From NCBI GenBank assembly GCA_030150265.1, contig JASLGG010000043.1, positions 1 to 64,000 on the forward strand: a stretch of DNA of 64,000 bases. Reading direction: 5' to 3'. Positions 7,695 to 17,533 of this stretch are shown here, piece after piece. How positions within the stretch are numbered: position 1 is the first letter of the stretch; the number at the start of each line of letters is the position of its first letter. The DNA is from Protaetiibacter sp. (GTDB taxonomy: Bacteria; Actinomycetota; Actinomycetes; Actinomycetales; Microbacteriaceae). The position numbers were made by a program, and so were the translations under genes. Below the pieces are notes generated by a model. The model was not told the DNA's origin. It saw only the letters and a program-made list of their open reading frames with translations, and did no database searches.

Positions 7695-7750
7695 AACCTG
7701 CGGCCTCGTCGTCCCGAACGACGCGCGCTACCAAGCTGCGCCATACCCCG
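7674..7750 (-). tRNA. tRNA-Pro (CGG)
   Basis: On the minus strand the gene reads from CGGGGTATGGCGCAG at 7750 to an encoded CCA at 7674. The acceptor stem CGGGGTA pairs with TACCCCG. The anticodon arm is CGTCG-TTCGGGA-CGACG with anticodon CGG, and the T-arm is CAGGTTCAAATCCTG. It is 77 nt long and transcribed leftwards into the hairpin at 7637-7673. Confidence 0.97.
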
Positions 7751-7770
7751 GTGCTGCCATCGGCAACCTG

Positions 7771-8763
7771 TCAAGGATAGCCGATTTCGCGGCCGCTTCC
7801 GTCCAGCGGCACCGGCAGCAGCGTCAGCACGACCGCCTCGGGCGGGCAGGCGAAGCGCACCGGCGCGTAGATCGAGGTGCCGAGGCCCGCGGAGACCTCG
7901 AGGAAGGCACTGCGCGCACCCGTGCGCCACACGCTCAGCCCCTGGGCCTGGGCGTGCGGGATGTCGCAATTGGCGACGAGCGCGGGCCGCCCCGGGATGC
8001 GCACCTGCCCCCCGTGGGTGTGCCCCGCGAAGATCAGGTCGGCATCCTGGCTCACGAAGGCGTCCAGCACCCGCCGGTACGGGGCGTGGGTCACGCCGAG
8101 CGTGAGCACCTGGCGTCGCTCGGGGCTCGACCATTCGACGTTCTCGCGCAGCTCCTCGATGGCGCCCGGCAGCTCGCCCAGGCGGTCCCAGCCGCGGTGG
8201 GCGTCGGCGATGCCCATGAACTCGATGCGGGTGCCCTTGAGCTCGAGCGCCAGCACCCGGTTGTCGAGGTGGTGCCAGCCGAGCTCCTCGCCCAGGAAGC
8301 CGTTCAGCGCATCCGTGTCGAGATCCGGATGCCGCTTCACGGTGTGCCGCGACGGTCCCATGAAGTACCCGAACGGGTTCTTGAGCACCGGGCCGAAGTA
8401 GTCGTTCGAGCCGTGCACGAACACGCCTGCCGCGCCCGCGAAGGGCTCGAGGGCGCGGCGCACGCCGATGAGGCCATCGGCGTGGCCCAGGTTGTCGCCC
8501 GTGTCGATCACGAGGTCGGGCTCGTAGACGGCGAGCGAGCGCACGAAGTCCTGCTTGGCGCGCTGCCAGGGTGCCATGTGGAGGTCGCTCAAGTGCAGGA
8601 TCGTGATCGGCCGGGCGTCCGGCTCGAGCACCGCGAGCGTCTCGTGGCGCACCGTGAAGCGGTTGCGCTCCACGGCGACGCCCCAGGCGAGCGTCGCGAG
8701 CCCCGCGGCCGCCGTCACCCCGAGGGCGCCGACGGCCGCACGGCCTGCGGGGCTCAGGGGCAC
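7771..8763 (-). CDS. Metallophosphoesterase
   Basis: Calcineurin-like phosphoesterase of 330 aa with an N-terminal membrane segment (about residues 6-28, GALGVTAAAGLATLAWGVAV), so the catalytic domain is probably extracytoplasmic and membrane-tethered. The two-metal motifs are all present: SDLHM, DTGDN, GSND (the usual GNHD position), THAP and GHTHGG. The GTG start at 8763 has GGAAG upstream and overlaps the end of the penicillin-binding protein gene by 10 nt, so translation is likely coupled. Pairing of a YkuE-like phosphoesterase with a PBP gene is common in actinobacteria; the substrate is unknown. Confidence 0.88.
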   Translation of the reverse strand: MPLSPAGRAAVGALGVTAAAGLATLAWGVAVERNRFTVRHETLAVLEPDARPITILHLSDLHMAPWQRAKQDFVRSLAVYEPDLVIDTGDNLGHADGLIGVRRALEPFAGAAGVFVHGSNDYFGPVLKNPFGYFMGPSRHTVKRHPDLDTDALNGFLGEELGWHHLDNRVLALELKGTRIEFMGIADAHRGWDRLGELPGAIEELRENVEWSSPERRQVLTLGVTHAPYRRVLDAFVSQDADLIFAGHTHGGQVRIPGRPALVANCDIPHAQAQGLSVWRTGARSAFLEVSAGLGTSIYAPVRFACPPEAVVLTLLPVPLDGSGREIGYP

Positions 8764-11339
8764 GAATTCTTCCGGACGGTCAGCGTGACCTGGGTGTTCT
8801 TGTTGACCACCGATCCGGCCGACGGGCTCTGAGCAACGACGTTGTTCAGCGTGCCGGGCGAGTGGTTCGCGGGCGGGAGCGGGTCGAACACCTCGCACGT
8901 CTGCGTGACGTTCGTGAAGCCCGCCGACTGCAGCTGGTTCTTGGCGCTGTTGTAGTTCTGGTTCGGAGACACCACATCCGGCACCCCGGTCGCCATGCCG
9001 TTGCTGACATACACCTGCACCGCCGTGCCCTTCGGCACCTGCGAGCCCGAGCCCGGCTCCACCTTCGCCACCACGCCGGCGGGCAGGTCGGAGTCGATCT
9101 GGCCGGCGTCCTCATAGGTGAGCTTCGCCGTCTCGATCGCGGCCTTCGCCTGCTCGGGCGTCATCCCCACCAGGCCGTCCGGCACGTATACCTGAACGCC
9201 CGCCATCAGCGCAGGGTCCGGCGCCGCGAAGGCACCACCGGGATAGTAGCCGTCGATGGCCTGAGCCATGGGCTTGAAGATCGCGTGACGTACCAGGCCA
9301 CCGGAGCGACCGGCGATGCTGATGCGGCGCATGCTCTGCTTGCCGTCGATGTTGCCGGCCCAGACGGCCGTCGAGACGCGGGTCGAGGAGCCAACCATCC
9401 AGGTGTGAATGGCGTCGTTGGTGGTTCCCGTCTTGCCCATGTAGGGCGTACCATCGCGCGGGTTGGAGGCTGAACCTGTACCGCCCATGACCGCCTGCAT
9501 CGCGTAGGTCGCCGTGTCGGCGACGGCGGGCGTCACGAGGGACGGACCGCACATGGCATTCTGGCCTGCGAGTTCGCTGCCGTCGTCGGCGACGATCTTG
9601 TCGATGATGATCGGCTTGCAGAAGGTGCCGTGGTTGGCGATCGCCGCATACGCGGCTGCCTGAGTCAGCGGCGCGATGTTGTTGTCACAGCCGCCGACGA
9701 TGCACGCCGGGTTGGTGAACAAATCCGAGCCGTCGGACTTGCCGTCGGCGCGATGCACACCGATCGAGGCGGCGAGCTTGGCGGTCTCGCACTGGTCGAC
9801 TTCGGCACCCATCTGGATGAACACCGAGTTGACCGAACCCGCGGTTCCGCGCGTCACGTTGTAAAGGCCCTGCTCGCCCGAGTCATTGCGATAGGTGTAG
9901 GCGGGCCCGCCATACGGTCCGTTGCAGCTGTCCTGGAACGCGGCCATCGGCGTCGACCGAATGCTGGCGTTAAAGGTCTCGTTGAGGCCGTGGCCGGCCG
10001 CGAGGAACGACAGCAGGGTGTACGGCTTGTAGGTCGATCCGGGCTGGAAGCCCTTCGAGCCGCCGTGCGACTGATCGCCGCTGAAGTTCACCGCCGTGGT
10101 CGTCAGCGGATCGCCCGCGCCGGTGTCGTCGAAGGTCTTGTTCTGCGCCATCACGAGGATGCGACCGGTGCCCACCTCGACACTCGAGATCGCGGCGCCC
10201 AGGCTCATCCGGGTCTCATCGGCGGGAGCCATCTGGCCCGCGATCTGAGTGCCGACCGCCTGCAGCTCGGGGTTGATCGTCAGATAGATCGTGTAGCCGC
10301 CCTTGCGCCAGTTGTTGAGCTGCTCGTCCTTGGTCGAGCCCAGCGACGAGACCTCGCCGTTCAGGATCGACTTGAGCGCGTAGTCGCAGGGGAAGCGGTA
10401 CTCGACGGGCGCGGAAGCGCATCCGCTCTTCGGCGCGTTCGAGCTCACGGTGGTCTCGTCGACGGGCGTCGCGAGCGCCTCCTCGTACTGGGCCTTGTCG
10501 AGGTGCTTTTGCGTGTACATCCAGCCGAGGATGACGTCGCGCCGCTTCTTGTTGGCCGCGTAGTTGTCGGGATTGTTGAGCCCGTTCTTGCTCGGGTTCT
10601 GCACGATCGCGATGAGGCTCGCGGCCTGCGCCGGCGTCACGTCCTTCGCGGAGACGCCGAAGTAGCGCTGGGCGCCCGCCTCCACCCCGTAGGTGGTGCC
10701 GCCCATGAGCACGATGTTGAGGTACCCGGCGAGGATCTCGTCCTTCGTGTACTTCTTCTCGAGGCCGATCGCGAGCTTCATCTCCTTGAGCTTGCGATTC
10801 AGGTCGGGGTAGATCGCGGCCTTGATGGCGGCGTCGTACTCCTCCTTGCTGAGGCTCGTGTTGTTCACGGCCCGCAGCACCAGGATGTTGCGCACGAGCT
10901 GCATCGAGAGCGTCGAGGCGCCCGAGTCGCTCGTGTGGGTGATCTGCCCGATCGCCGCCCGGATGAGCGAGGGCACGTCGACTCCGCCGTGCTCGTAGAA
11001 GCGGCGGTCCTCGCCGTCGATCGCGGCCCACTTGAGGTTGTCGCTGATCGAGTCGAGCGAGATCTCTTCACGGTTCTGGTCGTAGATGTCGGCGATGGGC
11101 ACGACCGTCGATCCGTCGGCCGAGACGGCCACGAACTGGTTCCGCTGGTGCTGCTGCGCGATCTCGATGTAGTCGGGCATGTCGTTGAATACATTGAGCG
11201 AGTTGCTCGCCGTCATTCCCGTCACGGCGATGGCGGGGGCCACCATGACGGTCACGAGCAGTCCGGCGATCGCGCTGAAGCCGATGAGGCCGAGACCGGC
11301 TCCGAACAGACTTCTAGCCGAGGATCGTTGAGCGGGCAT
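8754..11339 (-). CDS. Class A penicillin-binding protein with PASTA domains
   Basis: Bifunctional peptidoglycan synthase anchored by an N-terminal membrane helix (about residues 12-40). The transglycosylase domain has the catalytic Glu in AIDGEDRRFYEHGGVD (E110). The transpeptidase domain has SxxK as GSTYK (Ser about 435), SVN and KTGTT. Two PASTA domains occupy about the last 150 residues (VYVPDGLVGMTPEQAKAAI...; VPDVVSPNQNYNSAKNQL...). The protein is 861 aa from the ATG at 11339, chosen because TACTCT (11352-11347) lies 7 nt upstream. It resembles mycobacterial PonA-type proteins. Confidence 0.93.
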   Translation of the reverse strand: MPAQRSSARSLFGAGLGLIGFSAIAGLLVTVMVAPAIAVTGMTASNSLNVFNDMPDYIEIAQQHQRNQFVAVSADGSTVVPIADIYDQNREEISLDSISDNLKWAAIDGEDRRFYEHGGVDVPSLIRAAIGQITHTSDSGASTLSMQLVRNILVLRAVNNTSLSKEEYDAAIKAAIYPDLNRKLKEMKLAIGLEKKYTKDEILAGYLNIVLMGGTTYGVEAGAQRYFGVSAKDVTPAQAASLIAIVQNPSKNGLNNPDNYAANKKRRDVILGWMYTQKHLDKAQYEEALATPVDETTVSSNAPKSGCASAPVEYRFPCDYALKSILNGEVSSLGSTKDEQLNNWRKGGYTIYLTINPELQAVGTQIAGQMAPADETRMSLGAAISSVEVGTGRILVMAQNKTFDDTGAGDPLTTTAVNFSGDQSHGGSKGFQPGSTYKPYTLLSFLAAGHGLNETFNASIRSTPMAAFQDSCNGPYGGPAYTYRNDSGEQGLYNVTRGTAGSVNSVFIQMGAEVDQCETAKLAASIGVHRADGKSDGSDLFTNPACIVGGCDNNIAPLTQAAAYAAIANHGTFCKPIIIDKIVADDGSELAGQNAMCGPSLVTPAVADTATYAMQAVMGGTGSASNPRDGTPYMGKTGTTNDAIHTWMVGSSTRVSTAVWAGNIDGKQSMRRISIAGRSGGLVRHAIFKPMAQAIDGYYPGGAFAAPDPALMAGVQVYVPDGLVGMTPEQAKAAIETAKLTYEDAGQIDSDLPAGVVAKVEPGSGSQVPKGTAVQVYVSNGMATGVPDVVSPNQNYNSAKNQLQSAGFTNVTQTCEVFDPLPPANHSPGTLNNVVAQSPSAGSVVNKNTQVTLTVRKNSCP

Positions 11340-11393
11340 AGGGTTCAGAGTACGGGAACTCTGCCCCGTGATAGCTGAACGGAACCCGCAAAA

Positions 11394-11558
11394 GTGCCGA
11401 CCTGGGAATATCTCACCACGCCCCTGCTCATCCACAACACCACCGCGATCCTCAACAACTGGGGCTCGCAGGGCTGGGAGCTCGTGCAGATCGTGACCGG
11501 CCCCGAGGGCGGGCTCGTCGCCTACCTCAAGCGCCCCATCGAAGGAGAGAACGCATGA
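11394..11558 (+). CDS. DUF4177-like small protein
   Basis: A 54-aa protein, starting PTWEYLTTPLLIHNTTAILN after the initiator, with NNWGSQGWELVQIV and ending LVAYLKRPIEGENA. This is the WEY...GWELV pattern of the small conserved proteins found just upstream of RidA genes in many actinobacteria; no biochemical function is known. It starts at GTG 11394 and its TGA overlaps the ridA start as ATGA, so the two are translationally coupled. The 54-nt gap to the divergent PBP gene carries both promoters. Confidence 0.75.
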   Translation: MPTWEYLTTPLLIHNTTAILNNWGSQGWELVQIVTGPEGGLVAYLKRPIEGENA

Positions 11559-12013
11559 GCGTCACCGACCGCCTCGCCGAGCTCGGGCTGGCCCTGCCGC
11601 CCGTCGCGAAGCCCGTGGCCGCATACGTGCCGGCGACCGTCACCGGCAACCTCGTCTACACCTCGGGGCAGCTGCCGATGATGGAGGGCGTGCTGCCCGC
11701 CGTCGGCAAGGTCGGCGCCGAGATCGGGGCCGACGAGGCCAAGGAGTTCGCCCGCATCTGCGCGCTCAACGCGCTCGCCGCGGCGGAGAGCGTCATCGGA
11801 TCGCTCGACCGCGTCACCAAGGTCGTGAAGGTGGTCGGCTTCGTGGCCTCCACCCCCGACTTCACCGGTCAGCCGGGCGTCGTGAACGGCGCATCCGAGC
11901 TGCTCGGCGAGGTGTTCGGCGACGCCGGACGCCACGCCCGCTCGGCCGTCGGCGTGCCGGTGCTGCCGCTCGACGCGCCGGTCGAGGTGGAGCTCATCCT
12001 CGAGTTCGCCTGA
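11555..12013 (+). CDS. RidA/YjgF-family protein
   Basis: Member of the RidA superfamily of imine/enamine deaminases, which remove reactive 2-aminoacrylate-type intermediates released by PLP enzymes. The family core is visible as LVYTSGQLPMMEGVLPAVGKVG and the C-terminal LPLDAPVEVELILEFA. At 152 aa it is somewhat longer than canonical RidA (about 130 aa), matching the actinobacterial subgroup encoded after a DUF4177-like gene. I do not see the canonical Arg-containing C-RidA motif, so the exact activity is open. A structured repeat follows the stop. Confidence 0.88.
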   Translation: MSVTDRLAELGLALPPVAKPVAAYVPATVTGNLVYTSGQLPMMEGVLPAVGKVGAEIGADEAKEFARICALNALAAAESVIGSLDRVTKVVKVVGFVASTPDFTGQPGVVNGASELLGEVFGDAGRHARSAVGVPVLPLDAPVEVELILEFA

Positions 12014-12018
12014 GTCGT

Positions 12019-12096
12019 TCTGCACCGCGGTAATCCGCGGTGCCCGGCCGATCGGCCGGCCGTGCACGAACGCCCGGCCGATCGGGTGCCGACACC
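12019..12096 (+). repeat. Structured intergenic repeat, copy A
   Basis: Starts a few nt after the ridA stop. Hairpin 1 is GCACCGCGG-TAAT-CCGCGGTGC (12022-12043). Hairpin 2 pairs 12048-12059 (CCGATCGGCCGG) with 12074-12085, with a CCGTGCACGAACGC-type apical loop. A small hairpin GGTG-CCGA-CACC follows (12085-12096). Copies B (38824) and C (55219) share loops and order, while the stem bases differ with compensation. Confidence 0.85.
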
Positions 12097-12125
12097 ATCG
12101 ACTATCCGGTGGAGGTCTGCCGGGG

Positions 12126-14099
<1,974 letters not shown>

Positions 14100-14243
14100 G
14101 GACGTCGTCATCCTTGGGTCGATTCGCGACCGTGCCTGGTAGTCGCGCGGAGATTTCCGGGGAACGTCCCGATCCTAGCCCCACTCGCGGAGGCCGGTCG
14201 GACCGGGGCGTCGCGCGGCGTCATCACGCCGGAATTTCACCCG

Positions 14244-14271
14244 TTGCGATGGGGGACCGGTGGGGTACACT
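14244..14271 (+). promoter_or_regulatory. Promoter of the 6C RNA
   Basis: TTGCGA (14244-14249) and TACACT (14266-14271) are spaced by 16 nt. Initiation around 14278 gives a transcript of about 100 nt ending at the hairpin and T-run at 14338-14380. No coding start lies in between. Confidence 0.7.
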
Positions 14272-14277
14272 CGGGAC

Positions 14278-14380
14278 ACCGAGCGTAACCTCTCGGGTTC
14301 GCAGTGCCCGATTCCCCCCAATCGTCGGTGCTGCTGTGGCGGCGCCCATTACCCCCAGTTGGGCGCCGCCCCTCCTTTTT
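14278..14380 (+). ncRNA. 6C small RNA
   Basis: Contains the defining feature of the actinobacterial 6C motif: a hairpin CGATT-CCCCCC-AATCG (14310-14325) with six cytosines in the loop. A second hairpin has an 11-bp stem (14338-14348 with 14360-14370) and a C-rich loop (ACCCCC), followed by CCTCCTTTTT, so it doubles as terminator. Its position next to a Tad pilus locus matches the mycobacterial homologue (called B11), which lies beside Rv3660c. C-rich loops in that RNA are thought to pair with G-rich mRNA sites. The 5' end is inferred from the promoter. Confidence 0.85.
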
Positions 14381-14537
14381 AACCGGTGTCTCCTGCCTTG
14401 CCGGTGTCTCCGGCGGTTCCCGTCCGGCATCGTCCCGCTCGTCGATCGTGTCCTCCACAGCGCGGTGTTCTCGTACCCCATTCCCGGATCGGAGAGCGGC
14501 CCCGCCGAGATCCGTCGCGTCGCGGGAGAGTCGCCAC

Positions 14538-15503
14538 GTGACGATCGATCGGACGGATGCTGCGGCCCGTGTGCGCATCCCGCACCTCGCGCTCGGGCCC
14601 CTCGCCGGCGTGCTGGGGGATCCATCGGCGACCGACGTGTTCGTGAACCCCGACGGGTCGGTCTGGGTCGACCGGGGCGAGGGCGCCCGCGTCGAGCCCG
14701 GCATCCGGATCCCCGCGGGCGAGGCGCGTGAGCTGGCGGTGCGCCTCGTCGCGGCCGGAGGGCGGCACCTCGACGAGGCGACGCCGTGCGCCGACGTGCG
14801 CATCGGCGAGGGCATCCGGGTGCACGGGGTGCTCCCGCCGGTGTCGCCCGATGCGGCCGTGCTGTCGATCCGGCTGCCGCGCACGCAGCCGCTCGGGCTC
14901 GACGCCCTCGAGGAGCAGGGCTTCTTCGCGCGCGTCCCCCGGGCGGTGGTCGACGCCCTCGTGGCGCGACGGGCCAACCTGCTCGTCACGGGCGCCGGAG
15001 GAGCGGGCAAGACGACGTTCCTCGGCGCCCTGCTCTCGACCGCGCCCGTCCACGAACGCATCGTGGTGATCGAGGATGTCGCCGAGCTGCGGGTGGTCCA
15101 TCAGCACGTGGTGCGGCTCGAGGCCCGGCAGGCCAACCTGGAGGGCGCCGGCGCGATCGGGCTCGACCGCCTGGTGCGCGAGGCGCTGCGCATGCGGCCC
15201 GACCGTCTGGTGGTCGGCGAGTGCCGCGGCGCCGAGGTGCGAGAGCTGGTGACCGCCCTCAACACCGGCCATGATGGCGGCGCAGGCACTTTGCACGCGA
15301 ACTCGCTCGCCGACGTGCCCGCCCGGCTGGAGGCGCTCGGCGCGCTCGCGGGCTGGGGCCTGGATGCGCTCGCGCGGCAGGCGGTCAGCGCCTTCGACGC
15401 CGTGCTGCACCTCGAGCGCGACCGTGACGGGCTCCGGCGGCTCGCCGAGGCCGGTGCGCTGCGCCTGACGCGTCGCGGGCGGCTGCGTGCGGAGCCGGCA
15501 TGA
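14538..15503 (+). CDS. tadA: TadA-type secretion/pilus ATPase
   Basis: Hexameric motor ATPase that drives Flp/Tad pilus assembly from the cytoplasmic face. Walker A is GAGGAGKTT (about residues 153-161), the Walker B region is MRPDRLVVGECRGAE, and the His box is NTGHDGGAGTLHANS. The GTG at 14538 has GGGAGAG 7 nt upstream, giving 321 aa, shorter than many TadA proteins because the N-terminal domain is reduced. The frame remains open upstream as far as the 6C RNA but lacks a better start. First gene of a tight tad operon (overlaps the next by 4 nt). Confidence 0.9.
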   Translation: MTIDRTDAAARVRIPHLALGPLAGVLGDPSATDVFVNPDGSVWVDRGEGARVEPGIRIPAGEARELAVRLVAAGGRHLDEATPCADVRIGEGIRVHGVLPPVSPDAAVLSIRLPRTQPLGLDALEEQGFFARVPRAVVDALVARRANLLVTGAGGAGKTTFLGALLSTAPVHERIVVIEDVAELRVVHQHVVRLEARQANLEGAGAIGLDRLVREALRMRPDRLVVGECRGAEVRELVTALNTGHDGGAGTLHANSLADVPARLEALGALAGWGLDALARQAVSAFDAVLHLERDRDGLRRLAEAGALRLTRRGRLRAEPA

Positions 15504-16465
15504 TCCGGCTGCCCGCGCTGTCGATGCTGCTGCGGCTGCCCGTCGCGCTCGGCGTGCACCGGGCGTCCGAAGAGGAGGATGTCGACGCCCTCGCCGACGC
15601 CGTGCACCGTCTCGCGGTGCTGCTCGCGGCAGGCCTCGAGCCGCTCTCGGCGCTGCGCGCCCTGGAGGCGACGCATCCGGCGCTCGCCGCGGCCGCCGGG
15701 TGCGGGAGCGTCGTCGAGGTGCCCGCAGCGCTCGTCGCTCGGGCGGGGGAGGCGGCGACGGGAACGAGCCGCGCCGTCGCCTATCTCGCCGGATGCTGGA
15801 CCGTCGCCGTCGAGGCCGGCGCGCCGCTCGCTCCCGCCCTCGAGCGGGCGGCCGAGTCGTTGCACGCGATCGCCGACGCCGATCGTCAGCGCGAGCTCGC
15901 TCTCGCGGGCCCGCTCGCGACGGCTCGGATCGTCGCGCTGCTCCCCTTCGCGGGCATCGGCATGGGGCTGCTCATCGGAGCGGATCCGCTGGGCGTGGTC
16001 GTCGGCACGGTGCCGGGCGCGGTCGCGGCGGCCGGCGGGATCGCGGCGCTCGTCGTCGGTCTGCGGTGGAACGAGCGCATGATCGCCGCCGCCCGCACGG
16101 CCGATCCGCTCGCGGGCGCGGGTCACGAGCTGCTCGCGCTCGCCCTCGCGGGCGGGGCGCCGCCGGACGCCGCACTCGCCCGTGCGCGCTCGGCCGCCGA
16201 CCGGCTCGGCATCGCGGAGGCGGTCCGCGACGCCGGGAAGGCGCTGGCCTTCGCGGTACGGCACGGCGTGCCCGTCGCCGCGCTGCTGCGGGCGGAGGCG
16301 GCCCGGGTGCGCCGACGGGCGCTCGCCGACGCGCTGCGCCGGGCCGCCCTGCTGGGCACCCGGCTGCTCGCCCCGCTCGCGCTCTGCTTCCTGCCCGGCT
16401 TCGTGCTGCTCGGCGTCGTGCCGCTCCTGATCGGCATCCTGCGCGCGACGCTCGCGACGTTCTGA
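15500..16465 (+). CDS. TadB/TadC-like inner-membrane platform protein
   Basis: A 321-aa membrane protein that would anchor the TadA motor. It appears to hold two type II secretion F-like units in one chain: an N-terminal one (LAVLLAAGLEPLSALRALEA..., to about residue 130) and a C-terminal one (ELLALALAGGAPPDAALARARSAADRLG..., about residues 211-320). Hydrophobic segments lie near residues 138-165, 173-190 and 290-318. Most tad loci encode TadB and TadC separately, so this may be a fusion with reduced domains. ATGA overlap with tadA. Confidence 0.75.
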   Translation: MIRLPALSMLLRLPVALGVHRASEEEDVDALADAVHRLAVLLAAGLEPLSALRALEATHPALAAAAGCGSVVEVPAALVARAGEAATGTSRAVAYLAGCWTVAVEAGAPLAPALERAAESLHAIADADRQRELALAGPLATARIVALLPFAGIGMGLLIGADPLGVVVGTVPGAVAAAGGIAALVVGLRWNERMIAAARTADPLAGAGHELLALALAGGAPPDAALARARSAADRLGIAEAVRDAGKALAFAVRHGVPVAALLRAEAARVRRRALADALRRAALLGTRLLAPLALCFLPGFVLLGVVPLLIGILRATLATF

Positions 16466-16591
16466 TCTCGGCGTCTCGTCCCCAGCGCGTGTCGCTGCGA
16501 GCCGTCCCCGGATGCGCCCTCGCCCCTCCCGCGGAGCACCGCGGCACGCGAGCATGGGGTGGTCGTGCCGCAGCGAGAGCAAGGGAGTCCC

Positions 16592-16768
16592 ATGAGACGA
16601 CTCGTCCACCGGATGGCGCGCGACGACGGCGCGGCGACGGCCGAGTACGCGATCACGATCATGGCGGCGGTCGGCTTCGCCGGCCTGCTCGTGGTCATCA
16701 TGCGATCGGGTGAGGTGCAGCAGATCCTCCTCGACCTGGTGCGGAATGCGCTGTCGGCGGGCGGCTGA
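16592..16768 (+). CDS. DUF4244 / Flp-type pilin
   Basis: A 58-aa prepilin-like protein: basic leader MRRLVHRMARDDG, then AATAEYAITIMAAVGFAGLLVVIMRS, the ATAEYA-plus-hydrophobic-helix pattern of Flp major pilins, with a short C-terminus. Cleavage after the Gly by a prepilin peptidase is expected, but no peptidase gene is in this window. The ATG has AAGGGAG upstream. The 126-nt gap before it could carry an extra promoter, which would suit a highly expressed pilin. Confidence 0.82.
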   Translation: MRRLVHRMARDDGAATAEYAITIMAAVGFAGLLVVIMRSGEVQQILLDLVRNALSAGG

Positions 16769-17093
16769 CGACGCGGGAGGCGTGGCCGCCGAGTTCGCCG
16801 TCGCGTTGCCCGCCGTCGCGCTCGTGCTCGGGGCGTGCCTCGCGGCGATCGGGGCCGGCGCCCAGCAGGTGCGACTGCAGGACGCGGCGGCCGATGCGGC
16901 GCGATCGCTCGGCCGGGGAGAGACCGCGGCCGTCGTCGCCTCGCGAGCCGACCGCGTCGCGGGCGCCACGGTGACCAGCCGGTACGCGGGCGAGCTCGTC
17001 TGCGTTCGCCTCATCGCCCCCGCGCCGGGGGTGCTGTCGGTCGTCGGCCTCGAGCTCGCGGCCGAGAGCTGCGCCCTCGGGGGCGGACGGTGA
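16746..17093 (+). CDS. TadE-like pseudopilin
   Basis: A 115-aa minor pilin-like protein. DDAGGVAAEFAVALPAVALVLGACLAAIGAG (from about residue 8) is the TadE N-terminal motif and membrane helix; the rest would be extracytoplasmic and contains two cysteines (LVCVRL, ESCAL). ATG 16746 lies inside the end of the pilin gene (23-nt overlap), giving a sensible short basic leader MRCRRAADD; GTG 16782 is possible. Ends with a GTGA overlap with the next gene. Confidence 0.8.
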   Translation: MRCRRAADDAGGVAAEFAVALPAVALVLGACLAAIGAGAQQVRLQDAAADAARSLGRGETAAVVASRADRVAGATVTSRYAGELVCVRLIAPAPGVLSVVGLELAAESCALGGGR

Positions 17094-17428
17094 GGCCCCT
17101 CGACGACGCCGGGGCGGGCGGAGTGCTCGCGCTGGCGATCGTCGGCGCGAGCGCGTGCGCGGCGGCCGTGGTGCTCGCGCTCGCCGCCGCGCTCGTCGCG
17201 CACCAGCGTCTGACGGCGGCCGCGGATGCCGGCGCGCTCGCGGCCGCCGACGCGCTCCTCGGCGCGGCGGCCGCCGAGCCCTGCGCGCTCGCGGCCGAGG
17301 TGGCCACCGCGCATCACGTGGCTCTCGCGAGCTGCGCGCTCGACGGCGCGGAGGCCCGCGTCGTGATGCGCGCGGAGCTGCTCGGCATCGAGGTCTCGGT
17401 CGGATCGCGCGCCGGGCCGCCGCTCTGA
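17090..17428 (+). CDS. TadE/TadG-like (Rv3654c-type) protein
   Basis: A 112-aa protein with a short leader VRPLDDAGAGG, one membrane helix (VLALAIVGASACAAAVVLALAAALVAH) and the ...TAAADAGALAAADAL motif typical of TadG-like and Rv3654c-type proteins closing actinobacterial tad operons. Contains Cys pairs (EPCAL, ASCAL). The GTG start overlaps the previous stop by 4 nt. Role in pilus assembly is by context only. Confidence 0.75.
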   Translation: MRPLDDAGAGGVLALAIVGASACAAAVVLALAAALVAHQRLTAAADAGALAAADALLGAAAAEPCALAAEVATAHHVALASCALDGAEARVVMRAELLGIEVSVGSRAGPPL

Positions 17429-17533
17429 GCAGCCGAGATCCCGCCCGACGCGCCGCGCATCCGGAGGCCCCGACCGCGAGCCCGTGCCCGGACTGTATGT
17501 GTATGGTGTGCACCGGAATAGAGAGGAATCGCC

